Source of the DNA: JBGVSA01 sp041807905
GTDB lineage: Bacteria > Pseudomonadota > Gammaproteobacteria > Burkholderiales > Rhodocyclaceae
DNA: 64,000 nucleotides
Direction: 5' to 3'
Assembly (NCBI RefSeq): GCF_041807905.1
Contig: NZ_JBGVSA010000012.1
Coordinates: 59,504-123,503 of the forward strand
Shown here: piece by piece, positions 51,606-60,236 of the stretch
Layout: every line of letters starts with the position of its first letter
How positions within the stretch are numbered: position 1 is the first letter of the stretch
The notes under the pieces: generated by a model
Databases searched by the model: none
What the model was told of the DNA's origin: nothing
The model's input: only the letters and a program-made list of their open reading frames with translations
Translations under genes and position numbers: made by a program

Positions 51606-53903
51606 ATGATCCGCGCTATGGGGGATGAGTCCTTGCGTGCGTTTGTCCGATTCCGTTTCGAACTCGAAGGCGTGGTCCAGGGCGTAGGCTTTCGGCCGTT
51701 CGTCGCGCGGCTCGCGAACGACCTTGGATTGTCCGGCTGGGTGGCAAACCGTGCCAATGGTGTGGTGATCGAGGTCGAAGGCGATCCGACGGCACTGGAG
51801 ACCTTCTCTGCGCGGATCGTCGCCGACAAGCCGCTGCCTTCGCGAATAGACCGCGTGCACCATGAGGCCGTGCCTTTGCGCGATGAGGCAGGTTTCAGGA
51901 TTGTCCAAAGCCTCGTCGCCGACAGCATCGTCCCGACACTCTTGCCGGACACGGTCACGTGCCCGGCCTGCATCGCTGAAATGCGCGATCCGGCAAATCG
52001 GCGTTACGGCTATCCATTCATCAGTTGTGCGGAGTGCGGACCGCGCCATTCGATCGTGGAGGCGCTGCCTTTCGATCGCGATCGCACGACGCTCGCTGAT
52101 TTTCCGCTTTGTCCGGACTGTCTCGCCGAATACGAAAATCCGGCCGATCGTCGATTCCACGCGCAGACCATCACATGTCCGCGCTGCGGTCCTCGACTCA
52201 CCCTGCTCGGCATGGACGGTCAAGCGAAAGCAGACGGAGATGCCGCTCTCGACGCTGCGATTGCTGTCTTGCGCACGGGCGGCGTCGTCGGGCTCAAGGG
52301 CATTGGCGGCTTCCAATTGCTCGTCGATGCCCGCAACGAATCCGCCGTGCAGCGGCTGCGCGAAAGAAAAGCCAGGCCGAAGAAGCCGTTCGCCGTGATG
52401 GTCGCGGGCCTCGGCGCACTGGGCAGCGAATCCATAAAGCCAGAAGAACTCACCTTGCTTGCGAGCCCGTCGGGGCCCATCGTGCTGCTCGATTGCGCGC
52501 CCGGTTTTGTCGCGCCGCCGGTCGCGCCGGATTCGCCCCGATGCGGTGTGATGTTGCCGACGAGCGGGCTGCATTCGCGATTGCTCGATGCTTTTGGCGG
52601 TCCGTTGGTGGCGACGAGCGGAAACCGTTCGGGGCAGCCGATTGCGATCAACGATGCCGAGGCGCTGCTTGATCTGGCCGGCATCGCGGATTGCCTGCTG
52701 ACGCACGACCGCCGCATTGCCGCGCGGCTCGACGATTCGCTCGCGCAGATCGTGGCCGGAGCGCCGCAGCTTTTGCGCCGCGCGCGTGGCTTCGTGCCAC
52801 TGACCTTGCCATTCGAAGGCGAGGGCGGCGTACTCGCACTCGGGGCGCATCAAAAGAACACCGTCGCGATCGGGCTCGGGCCGGTGGCGGTGATCGGTGC
52901 CCACAATGGCGACCTGGACGACGCCTCAACGCGATTGCAGCATGAGCAGGCTGCCGGCGATCTTCTGCGGCTGTGCGGGAGCGATGCCAGACACATCATC
53001 GTTGATGCTCATCCCGACTATGCGAGCAGCCGATTCGGCGAGACGCTCGCGCTGGCCGCCGGCCTGCCGCTGTCACGCGTATTGCACCACCACGCGCACG
53101 TGCATGCTGTGATCGCGGAACATCGCCTTGCGGCGCCATTGCTGGGAGTTGCCTGGGACGGGCTCGGGCTTGGCGAGGATGGAGCCCTGTGGGGCGGCGA
53201 GTTTTTCCTCGTTGAAGCGCGCGCCATCACGCGCATCGGCGGCATTCGGCCCTTTCCACTGCCGGGCGGAGAGCGGGCGTCGCAAGAGCCGCGTCGCGCC
53301 GCGCTCGGTTGCCTGTACGCGCTTGAAGGTGTGGCTGCATTTGGCCGCGCTCAGGTGGCGGCAGCGTTTGCGGCACACGAGATGACGGTTCTGCAGCGTA
53401 TGCTCGAACGCGGTCTCAATTCGCCACAGACAAGCAGCGTCGGGCGGCTGTTCGATGCCGTCGCCAGCCTGCTGGGTTTGCGTCAGTCCAACGCTTTCGA
53501 GGGTGACGCCGCCATGCAGCTGCAGTTTTTGGCCGAGCGTGGCGGCACGCCGGATCGTGCCTATCCCGTGATACTCGATGACAGCGAAATCGACTGGCGC
53601 CCAGCAATCGCCGCACTGCTCGACGATCTGGCCCACAACGTCGACATCGGCAGGATTGCCGCGCGTTTTCACGAGACGCTTGCGCGGACGCTGGCAGCGT
53701 TTGCTTCGCGGGCCAAGGTACAGCGCGTTGCCCTGGCCGGCGGGTGTTTCCAGAACCGCCTCCTGCTTGCGCGCTGCATCGCACTCCTGGGGGAGCAGGG
53801 CCTCGACGCCTATTGGCCTCAACAGGTGCCTTCGAATGACGGCGGCATCGCGCTGGGGCAACTCTCGGCGCATCGCTGGGGACACGTCCTGCGCGCGTCG
53901 TGA
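51606..53903 (+). CDS. hypF: Carbamoyltransferase HypF
   Basis: About 765 residues. Makes carbamoyl-adenylate from carbamoyl phosphate and passes it to HypE. Domains in order: acylphosphatase-like (FELEGVVQGVGFRPFVARLA), zinc-finger-like region with CPACIAEM, CAECGPRHS, CPDCLAEY and CPRCGPR, YrdC-like domain (GGVVGLKGIGGFQLLVDARN; LPTSGLHSRLL; VATSGNRSGQP) and a Kae1-like domain (HHHAHVHAVIAEH; ALAGGCFQNRLLL). No clear ribosome binding site: ATG 51591, 51606 and 51618 are all possible. Lies outside the hypABCDE operon. Confidence 0.94.
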   Translation: MIRAMGDESLRAFVRFRFELEGVVQGVGFRPFVARLANDLGLSGWVANRANGVVIEVEGDPTALETFSARIVADKPLPSRIDRVHHEAVPLRDEAGFRIVQSLVADSIVPTLLPDTVTCPACIAEMRDPANRRYGYPFISCAECGPRHSIVEALPFDRDRTTLADFPLCPDCLAEYENPADRRFHAQTITCPRCGPRLTLLGMDGQAKADGDAALDAAIAVLRTGGVVGLKGIGGFQLLVDARNESAVQRLRERKARPKKPFAVMVAGLGALGSESIKPEELTLLASPSGPIVLLDCAPGFVAPPVAPDSPRCGVMLPTSGLHSRLLDAFGGPLVATSGNRSGQPIAINDAEALLDLAGIADCLLTHDRRIAARLDDSLAQIVAGAPQLLRRARGFVPLTLPFEGEGGVLALGAHQKNTVAIGLGPVAVIGAHNGDLDDASTRLQHEQAAGDLLRLCGSDARHIIVDAHPDYASSRFGETLALAAGLPLSRVLHHHAHVHAVIAEHRLAAPLLGVAWDGLGLGEDGALWGGEFFLVEARAITRIGGIRPFPLPGGERASQEPRRAALGCLYALEGVAAFGRAQVAAAFAAHEMTVLQRMLERGLNSPQTSSVGRLFDAVASLLGLRQSNAFEGDAAMQLQFLAERGGTPDRAYPVILDDSEIDWRPAIAALLDDLAHNVDIGRIAARFHETLARTLAAFASRAKVQRVALAGGCFQNRLLLARCIALLGEQGLDAYWPQQVPSNDGGIALGQLSAHRWGHVLRAS

Positions 53904-53928
53904 TCTGCCTGCATTAGGTGCAGGCGGT

Positions 53929-54987
53929 TCAGCACCCGATGTGTTCGCGGCGCAGGGCGTCCGCCAACTCTGTGTGCCGGGGCACTCCCTGACTCAGATC
54001 GATATACGTCTGGACCGGGCTCGTCAGCCAAATTCCGTTCACCCTCCGCCGGTGTTGAAGAATCCCGTCGGACTCCGCTTCAGCGACAAGCAGGTTCGGC
54101 TGCGCATTTTTCGTTGAGGCGGCGTCCAGCTCGGCAAGAGCCCTGTAGACGTTCACGTCGGGTGCGACGCGGACGCGAATCTCGGAGACTTCCTCGCCGG
54201 ACGACAGGTACGTTTGTGCAGCCGATTCGTGACACACGACGTACCGTACCTGGTGCTTGTCGAAAATGGCGGCCACAGTCTGGAGCCTGATCCCATAGTC
54301 CAGTATCGGGAGCGCGTATTCGTGGACTTTTCGCGGAGGCTGCCTGATCAGGCTGGACCACAGGTCGAGGAGTTTTCCTGGCGCCTGCAAGCGCCATTTC
54401 ACTGCGGAGTTGCTGCCCTGCGGTTCGGCCAGCCTGAGCCGCTCCAGTTCGTGCAATGTTGCCGAGGTGGTTGTCCTGCTGACACCCGCCTGCGTCGCAA
54501 TGTCCTTCGTGCGGAAACTCGCGCCAACGTGATAGCACAGCAAGGTGTGCAGGAGATCTCTTCGTCGCCCTGCAAACAGCCGCATGGAGTGCTCATGGAC
54601 TTGCGGCACGGGCCTCAGCATGTAGGCATGGCCCTGTGGAACCGGAAAGAAGAACTCGCCCTTCGATGTGTAGTATCCGGCGCGCAAAGCCTCCAGCAAT
54701 CGCTTTGTGGGCGGAGGTATGGTTCGCGCCAGAAAGAACGTTTGCATACTCGGCTGCTCGGCTTCGTCAACCGGGCAATGCCGCGCCGCCACTTGGCGAG
54801 CGTACTCTGGAGACAGGTGCTGGCATCGGAACACCTTCAGGGTCAGGGAGGCGTCTTCGACCTTGAGGGCGATTTCGAGGGAGGCCGCTTGTGTTTCGTG
54901 CGCGGCTGTTTCGGATATCGCCTCAACGGCTACGGACGGGAGTCCATCGAGCGCGGAGAGCAGTTGGGAGAGTGACTTGTCATGCAT
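53929..54987 (-). CDS. Orphan AbiEi-like winged-helix protein
   Basis: About 352 residues. A winged helix-turn-helix (residues about 145-200, SFRTKDIATQAGVSRTTTSA, then TLHELERLRLAEPQG) is followed by a C-terminal region with SAAQTYLSSGEEVSEIRVRV and a closing INGIW-type motif, NGIWLTSPVQTYIDLSQGVP. This layout resembles AbiEi antitoxins of type IV toxin-antitoxin systems. No AbiEii nucleotidyltransferase gene is next to it, so it may be a solitary regulator or a remnant pair. The start is uncertain (54987 chosen; a longer frame to 55080 would run through a terminator). Converges on hypF. Confidence 0.6.
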   Translation of the reverse strand: MHDKSLSQLLSALDGLPSVAVEAISETAAHETQAASLEIALKVEDASLTLKVFRCQHLSPEYARQVAARHCPVDEAEQPSMQTFFLARTIPPPTKRLLEALRAGYYTSKGEFFFPVPQGHAYMLRPVPQVHEHSMRLFAGRRRDLLHTLLCYHVGASFRTKDIATQAGVSRTTTSATLHELERLRLAEPQGSNSAVKWRLQAPGKLLDLWSSLIRQPPRKVHEYALPILDYGIRLQTVAAIFDKHQVRYVVCHESAAQTYLSSGEEVSEIRVRVAPDVNVYRALAELDAASTKNAQPNLLVAEAESDGILQHRRRVNGIWLTSPVQTYIDLSQGVPRHTELADALRREHIGC

Positions 54988-55065
54988 GGCGGTACCAGTA
55001 CGCCTTCCCTGTTCTGCAGACCCCCTCTGACGAAAGTGGCAAGCAGAATGGGACGAATTCTCGAT

Positions 55066-55096
55066 AAAAAAATGGGGCACTTTTCAGGCGCCCCAT
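55066..55096 (-). terminator. Rho-independent terminator, minus strand
   Basis: On the minus strand ATGGGGC, an 11-nt loop, GCCCCAT and a run of T. It lies just after the short ORF at 55122, implying that ORF is or was transcribed. Confidence 0.82.
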
Positions 55097-55121
55097 CTGC
55101 TGAAGGTGATCGCATGCCTGA

Positions 55122-55385
55122 TCACCAGGCGATCACCACACCGACGCGATGGCCGAAGCCTTCGGTGATGGTGCCCGAGCACTCATGAACACTGGCTGTC
55201 GCCGGGCGCAGCGACTGTGACCAGGTACGGGCCGATGACGTCAGCATTGCCGGGCCGACGACAGATGACTGCGCAACCGAAGTCGCAATGAGTGATGACC
55301 GTTTTCTGCGCGCGCTGGAAGTCTCGGAGGCGGCCGCCCACGTACCCGAAGACCCGTTGCAGATGACTCGATACTGCTTACTCAT
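55122..55385 (-). CDS. Short ESPR-containing ORF, possible autotransporter remnant
   Basis: 87 residues. The N-terminus MSKQYRVICNGSSGTWAAAS followed by ETSSARRKR fits the ESPR extended-signal motif (MNKxYRVxWNxxTGTWVAxSE) of large type V autotransporters. The hydrophobic core of a signal peptide after it is weak. The C-terminus GFGHRVGVVIAW ends in an aromatic residue, as outer-membrane beta-barrel strands do. GAGG lies at good distance before the ATG and a terminator follows. It is far too short for any working autotransporter, so an internally deleted remnant is likely. Confidence 0.5.
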   Translation of the reverse strand: MSKQYRVICNGSSGTWAAASETSSARRKRSSLIATSVAQSSVVGPAMLTSSARTWSQSLRPATASVHECSGTITEGFGHRVGVVIAW

Positions 55386-56541
55386 CCAATAGCCTCAATT
55401 CACAATTTCAAAAAAGTTGCCGGGTAAGAAAATTCTGCTGCGCGATCCGGGGCGCACCATCCGAGGGGCTAGATGCTATGAAGGGGGTGAGCCGGGAATT
55501 TGACTAAAATCAGTACGTTGCAGCGATTTGACTGTGTGCGCAGATAGCTGCGACAAGGTCCGATTCTGTGTGAATACACATCCGCTTTGTGGGTCAGATA
55601 GATCGGAAAAAATGCTGATGTCGACCTTGCCCGCATCTGGCGAGCGCGACGTAACAATTCGCGGAATGCGCCCGGCGCCGTGACCATCACGGAGCTGGAA
55701 TGCGCTTGATCGTCGCTGCGCTGCCCGAACAACGCAGAACCATGGCAGGCGCGATGGACCAACTTGCGCAAGACCGCGGCGCACGAAGCTCATCGGGCTC
55801 GGTTGCTATACCCAAAAGCTCAAGGCTGCAGCTCACCGGCTTTGCGCCTTACTTCTGCCACGGCGCATGAGATTGGCGAGGCCGATATCCGTCTCTGATA
55901 CCAAGCCGCCATGCTCCATGTGCTCAGGCGGGGGCGATGTCTGTGTCGATGTGTGATGCAGGTTGGACTCCCTTCTGCGCCTGTCGCCAGTAGGCGTCGG
56001 CGATGTTTCGATTTCTCATCGCGCGGGGGACAGGGCCAGAGCCGGGCTCGTTCCAGCGAGCCTTGCTGTGGTCAGCGCGCTTCAACGGGAGCGATGGTTG
56101 ACGCTTGCGCGGGGATACGTCGTTGCGCGTCTATGCGGTGGCCTCTCTCCTGCCTTCTCCCGTTCCTGGATGTCTCGTCGGCAGGGTGCTCTCGGCGCCA
56201 CGAACGACGCGGTTTTGCCGCGTGATCCGTCTCTATTGGATTCGTCCAAAAGGGCCAATGTCACCCGTTTGAGTCGACCACCCTGCGCACAAAATACCCC
56301 GCTCTGTGCGCAAAAAAATCGGATACGTCCTAGGTGCTAACCGGATGCAGGCCTGTGTGATGTCCGATGTTCTCGCAGTGTTCGTGGCATTGGAAAACAC
56401 CGTAGACCACTCTGACGAAGGTCAATTGTTTGGCCTCTCTGATTCGTAGTATCGCGGCCAAGAAGTAGTGATTTCTTGGTTGTATTTCCGAATATTCGTG
56501 GGGATTTCACGCCACATTTCGGTGAGTCAGTGAGGTAGGGA
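55386..56541. other. Long non-coding stretch before the type I secretion operon
   Basis: About 1.15 kb with no frame that has both a ribosome binding site and recognisable composition. Several short ORFs of about 100 codons on both strands look like chance. It is flanked by the ESPR remnant and the adhesin secretion genes and may carry the control region for the latter or eroded DNA. GAGGTAGGGA before 56542 is the ribosome binding site of the next gene. Confidence 0.4.
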
Positions 56542-58131
56542 ATGGGCAGGCAACATCAAGTGGTCCGGGATGAGTCTTCTCGCACTTGGTCCGGCACACC
56601 GGCAATGGCGCAAGAGAGTTCTGCGGAAAAGTGGCGCAAGGCAGCGCTTGCGCTGTTCTGCATGGCTGCTGGCGCCGCGCCGCTCGCCGTGATGGCTGCT
56701 GCTGCGGAGAAACCCGCGAAGATGGCGGAGGCGCCGCGCGCGACTTCGACATCGGATGGCCCTGGAAATCCGACCTCCAAGTACAGCGAAACGGCCGCGC
56801 TCGAACTGCGCACCCTGGAGCGCGCGATGTCCCCGCAAGGACTCTCGCGGGAATTGTCGACGCCTGATCAGTCGGCCTATGCCATTGCGGCGCCGGTCCC
56901 CAGTGAGCCGCTCACCTTGAATGCGGCGGTGTCGATTGCGGTGGGGCGCCATCCGGCGATCGCGGACGCGGTTTCGCAAACGGCACAGGCCTCTGGACTG
57001 GTGGACGTGGCGCGCGCGGCGTACTACCCGCAGATCACCGCAGGTCTGGGTAACGGCAAGTACACATCGACGGGTTCGGGCAACACGGCGTCGCTGAGGA
57101 TCTCGCAGATGCTCTACGACTTCGGCAAGACCGCGGGCGTCGTGGACCAGGCGGAGGCCCAGGTCAAGCGTCAGCAGGCGTCGACCTTCCTCGAGGTGCA
57201 ATCGATCGAACAGCAGACGGCCGAGGCCGTGATCAACGCGCATCGCTACCAGGTACTGCTTGGCATCGCCACTCAACAGGTCGAGGCGGTGAAGAAGGTG
57301 TACGAAATGTCTCGGCTGCGCGCGAATGCGGGGGTCAGCACGCGCTCGGACCCGATACAGGCAGAAACCCGCCTGCTCAACGCAGAGACCAACCACATCC
57401 AGATCAAGGCCCAATATGACCAGGCCCGTCAGCGCCTGCGCACGTTGCTCGGAGGGCCGTTCGACGGAGACATCGCGGCGTTGCCCGAAGGTCAGGCCGG
57501 GCGCGTCCAACTGGCGGAAATGCCCGATACGAGCCTGATGCCGGCAGTTCTCGTCGCCCAGGCGGAGGCGCTCGTGGCCCAGCACGAGCTTTCCATCGCG
57601 GAGGCCAATCGTCTGCCCACCGTCTCGCTGGACTATGCGCTCAACAAGAACCTCACCGGCGTGAATGCGTCGACCTACACCCGGCATGGAACGGACCAGT
57701 CGCTGATGGTCAATCTCTCGTGGCCGGTGTATCGGGGTGGGGCGTTGAATGCGCAAGTGCGGGCCGCCGGGTTCGGCCTGGAGGCTGCGCGTTCGCGCGT
57801 AGATGTCGCGCGTCTCAACGGCAGCGATCTGGCGCGTGGCTATCGCGAGCAGGCGCTGGGCGCCAAGGGGCGGATGCCCACCATGGACTCGCGCAAGAAG
57901 AGTATTTCGGAAGCCCGTGACATCTATCGCGAGCAGTACAAGCTGGGGACCCGTTCGATTCTCGACCTGCTGAATGCCGAGCAGGAGTACTACCAGGCAG
58001 CGTCCGAAGAGGAAGCCGTCCGGCACGACTACTGGCTTGCGCTCGTCGGGTACGTGGCTGCCACGGGCACTGGCGGAGAGTTCTACGGATTGAGCGCGGA
58101 CGCGGTGGCGCGCATGGAGCCGCGCTCATGA
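56542..58131 (+). CDS. TolC/LapE-like outer-membrane channel of type I secretion
   Basis: 529 residues. A long N-terminal leader contains a hydrophobic export segment (ALALFCMAAGAAPLAVMAAA, about residues 34-53), then a TolC-type repeat: PLTLNAAVSIAVGRHPAIAD, AARAAYYPQITAGLGNGKYT, LYDFGKTAGVV, the second half LPTVSLDYALNKNLTGV and QYKLGTRSILDLLNAEQEYY. It forms the outer-membrane exit duct. The stop overlaps the ABC gene start (ATGA). Resembles the AggA/LapE class that exports giant adhesins. Confidence 0.9.
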   Translation: MGRQHQVVRDESSRTWSGTPAMAQESSAEKWRKAALALFCMAAGAAPLAVMAAAAEKPAKMAEAPRATSTSDGPGNPTSKYSETAALELRTLERAMSPQGLSRELSTPDQSAYAIAAPVPSEPLTLNAAVSIAVGRHPAIADAVSQTAQASGLVDVARAAYYPQITAGLGNGKYTSTGSGNTASLRISQMLYDFGKTAGVVDQAEAQVKRQQASTFLEVQSIEQQTAEAVINAHRYQVLLGIATQQVEAVKKVYEMSRLRANAGVSTRSDPIQAETRLLNAETNHIQIKAQYDQARQRLRTLLGGPFDGDIAALPEGQAGRVQLAEMPDTSLMPAVLVAQAEALVAQHELSIAEANRLPTVSLDYALNKNLTGVNASTYTRHGTDQSLMVNLSWPVYRGGALNAQVRAAGFGLEAARSRVDVARLNGSDLARGYREQALGAKGRMPTMDSRKKSISEARDIYREQYKLGTRSILDLLNAEQEYYQAASEEEAVRHDYWLALVGYVAATGTGGEFYGLSADAVARMEPRS

Positions 58132-60236
58132 GCACTTCGTCCCCCTACGACTACTGGCTCGACGCCATCGTCGCCGTCGCGCGCCACTATGGCCTGGGCG
58201 CGTTCGAAGAACGCATGCGGGTTGCGCTTGCGTGGGAACACGACGCCCCCGCCGAACAGGTGCTGGTGCACCTGGCCAGGCAGGCCGGGCTGTCGCTGCG
58301 GCTATGCGATCCGCGCGAGACGAAATTCGAAGCGTGGCAATTGCCCGTCGTGGTCGAGCGCGAAGACGGTGCGGTCTTTGTCGTCAAGAGCGCCGATGGG
58401 AAAGGCCGGTTCGGCGTGCTGATGAGTGGAGCGCAGGGCCTCGAAACGGCACTGTCGCTCGACGAGGTCCGTGGCACGGCCAAGCGGGTCGCCATCCTCC
58501 GTCCGCAGCAGACAGTGCCCGACGCGCGGGTCGACGAATACGTAAAGCCATACCGGCCTGACTGGTTCAAGTCGATCGTACTCAGGGAATGGCGTCGCTA
58601 TGGCGACGTGATGCTCGCTTCGCTGTTCGCGAACATGCTCGCGCTGGCCGGGATGGTGTTTTCGATCCAGATCTACGACCGCGTCATTCCAGCGCAGTCC
58701 GAGCCGACACTCTGGGTTCTGTTCAGCGGCGTGATGCTGGCCATAGCGTTCGAGTTCGCGCTGCGCCTGGCGCGCGCGCACGTATCCGACGTAGTGGGCA
58801 AGCGTGCCGATCTGAAGATGACCGACGTCGTGTTCGGTCACGCGCTGCGCATTCGCAACGGCGCGCGCTCCAAGTCGACGGGCTCGTTCATTGCCCAGAT
58901 CCGCGAACTCGAACAAGTGAGGGAACTGCTGACTTCCACGACGGTGGGGGCGATGGCGGATCTCCCGTTCTTCCTGTTGTTCACCGTGGTGTTGTGGCTG
59001 GTGGGCGGCGAACTGGTGCTGGTGGTGTTGCTCGCAGTGCCTCTGCTGGTGATCCCGGGCATTCTCGTGCAGCGGCCGCTTGCACGCCTTTCCAACGAAG
59101 GCATGCGCGAATCGGCGCTTCGCAACGCGCTGTTGGTCGAGGCCGTCCAGGGCATCGAGGACATCAAACTGCTGCGCGCCGAGCCGCGTTTCCAGAACCA
59201 ATGGAACCAGATCAACGCGGTGTCCTCGGCCATCAGCATGCGTCAGCGCTTCCTGGTGAACACGCTGCTCTCGTGGACCCAGGAGGTGCAGGGAATCGTC
59301 TATGCACTGGTACTTCTTTGCGGCAGCTTCCTGGTGATGAAAGGCGACATGACGACCGGTGCGCTGGTCGGTACATCCATTCTCGCGTCGCGGATGATCG
59401 CGCCCCTGGCGCAGTTGTCCGGCGTCTTCTGCCGCTGGCAGCAGGCAAAGGTCGCCCGCAAGGGGCTGGATGAACTCATGCAACGGCCTGTCGATCAGGC
59501 CGAGAACGATCGCCTGTTGCACCGTCCGTCGCTACAGGGCGACTACATGCTGTCTGGCGTGAGCTTCCAGTATGGGCGCGATGACAAGAGTCCGGCATTG
59601 CAGGTACGGAAGCTGCAGATCAGGGCTGGCGAGAAGATCGCGCTGCTTGGGCGGATCGGTGCGGGCAAGAGCACGCTGCTGAACATGCTGGCCGGACTGC
59701 ATGTGCCGGATGCCGGCAGCATCAGGCTGGATGGAACGGAGTTGGGCCTCATCGATCCGGCCGACGTGCGTCGGGACATGGGCATGCTCTCCCAGAGTGC
59801 GCACCTGTTCTTCGGAACGATCCGGGAGAACCTGATACTGGGTGCTCCGATGGCGAGCGACGATACGTTGCTGGGTGCGTTGCAAATGACCGGAGCATTG
59901 TCATTCGTGCAGGCCCGTCCGAACGGCCTGGACGATGTGATCCTGGAAGGGGGACAGGGTCTTTCCGGCGGACAGCGCCAGGCGCTGCTCCTGACCCGAA
60001 CGCTGTTGTGCGATCCGCAGATCCTGTTGCTGGACGAGCCTACGTCGAACTTCGACGACGGCAGCGAGCAGCACGTCATCGAGTCGCTGAAGAAGTGGAT
60101 GGGCCCGCGCACGCTCGTGGTGGCCACCCATCGGATGTCGATCCTGGCGCTGGTGGACCGGATCATCGTCCTGGACGGCGGCCGGGTCGTCATGGACGGG
60201 CCGAAAGACAAAGTAATTGGAGCACTGTCTCGATGA
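58128..60236 (+). CDS. Type I secretion ABC permease/ATPase (LapB-like)
   Basis: 702 residues: an N-terminal C39-peptidase-like domain without the catalytic Cys (1 to about 130), a six-helix membrane domain (about 155-430) and an ATPase domain with Walker A GRIGAGKST (508-516), signature LSGGQRQ (about 612) and Walker B ILLLDEPTS (about 632). The degenerate C39-like domain is usual for exporters of RTX proteins and large adhesins, which keep no cleaved leader. Inner membrane. Coupled to tolC-like and hlyD-like genes by 4-bp overlaps. Confidence 0.93.
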   Translation: MSTSSPYDYWLDAIVAVARHYGLGAFEERMRVALAWEHDAPAEQVLVHLARQAGLSLRLCDPRETKFEAWQLPVVVEREDGAVFVVKSADGKGRFGVLMSGAQGLETALSLDEVRGTAKRVAILRPQQTVPDARVDEYVKPYRPDWFKSIVLREWRRYGDVMLASLFANMLALAGMVFSIQIYDRVIPAQSEPTLWVLFSGVMLAIAFEFALRLARAHVSDVVGKRADLKMTDVVFGHALRIRNGARSKSTGSFIAQIRELEQVRELLTSTTVGAMADLPFFLLFTVVLWLVGGELVLVVLLAVPLLVIPGILVQRPLARLSNEGMRESALRNALLVEAVQGIEDIKLLRAEPRFQNQWNQINAVSSAISMRQRFLVNTLLSWTQEVQGIVYALVLLCGSFLVMKGDMTTGALVGTSILASRMIAPLAQLSGVFCRWQQAKVARKGLDELMQRPVDQAENDRLLHRPSLQGDYMLSGVSFQYGRDDKSPALQVRKLQIRAGEKIALLGRIGAGKSTLLNMLAGLHVPDAGSIRLDGTELGLIDPADVRRDMGMLSQSAHLFFGTIRENLILGAPMASDDTLLGALQMTGALSFVQARPNGLDDVILEGGQGLSGGQRQALLLTRTLLCDPQILLLDEPTSNFDDGSEQHVIESLKKWMGPRTLVVATHRMSILALVDRIIVLDGGRVVMDGPKDKVIGALSR

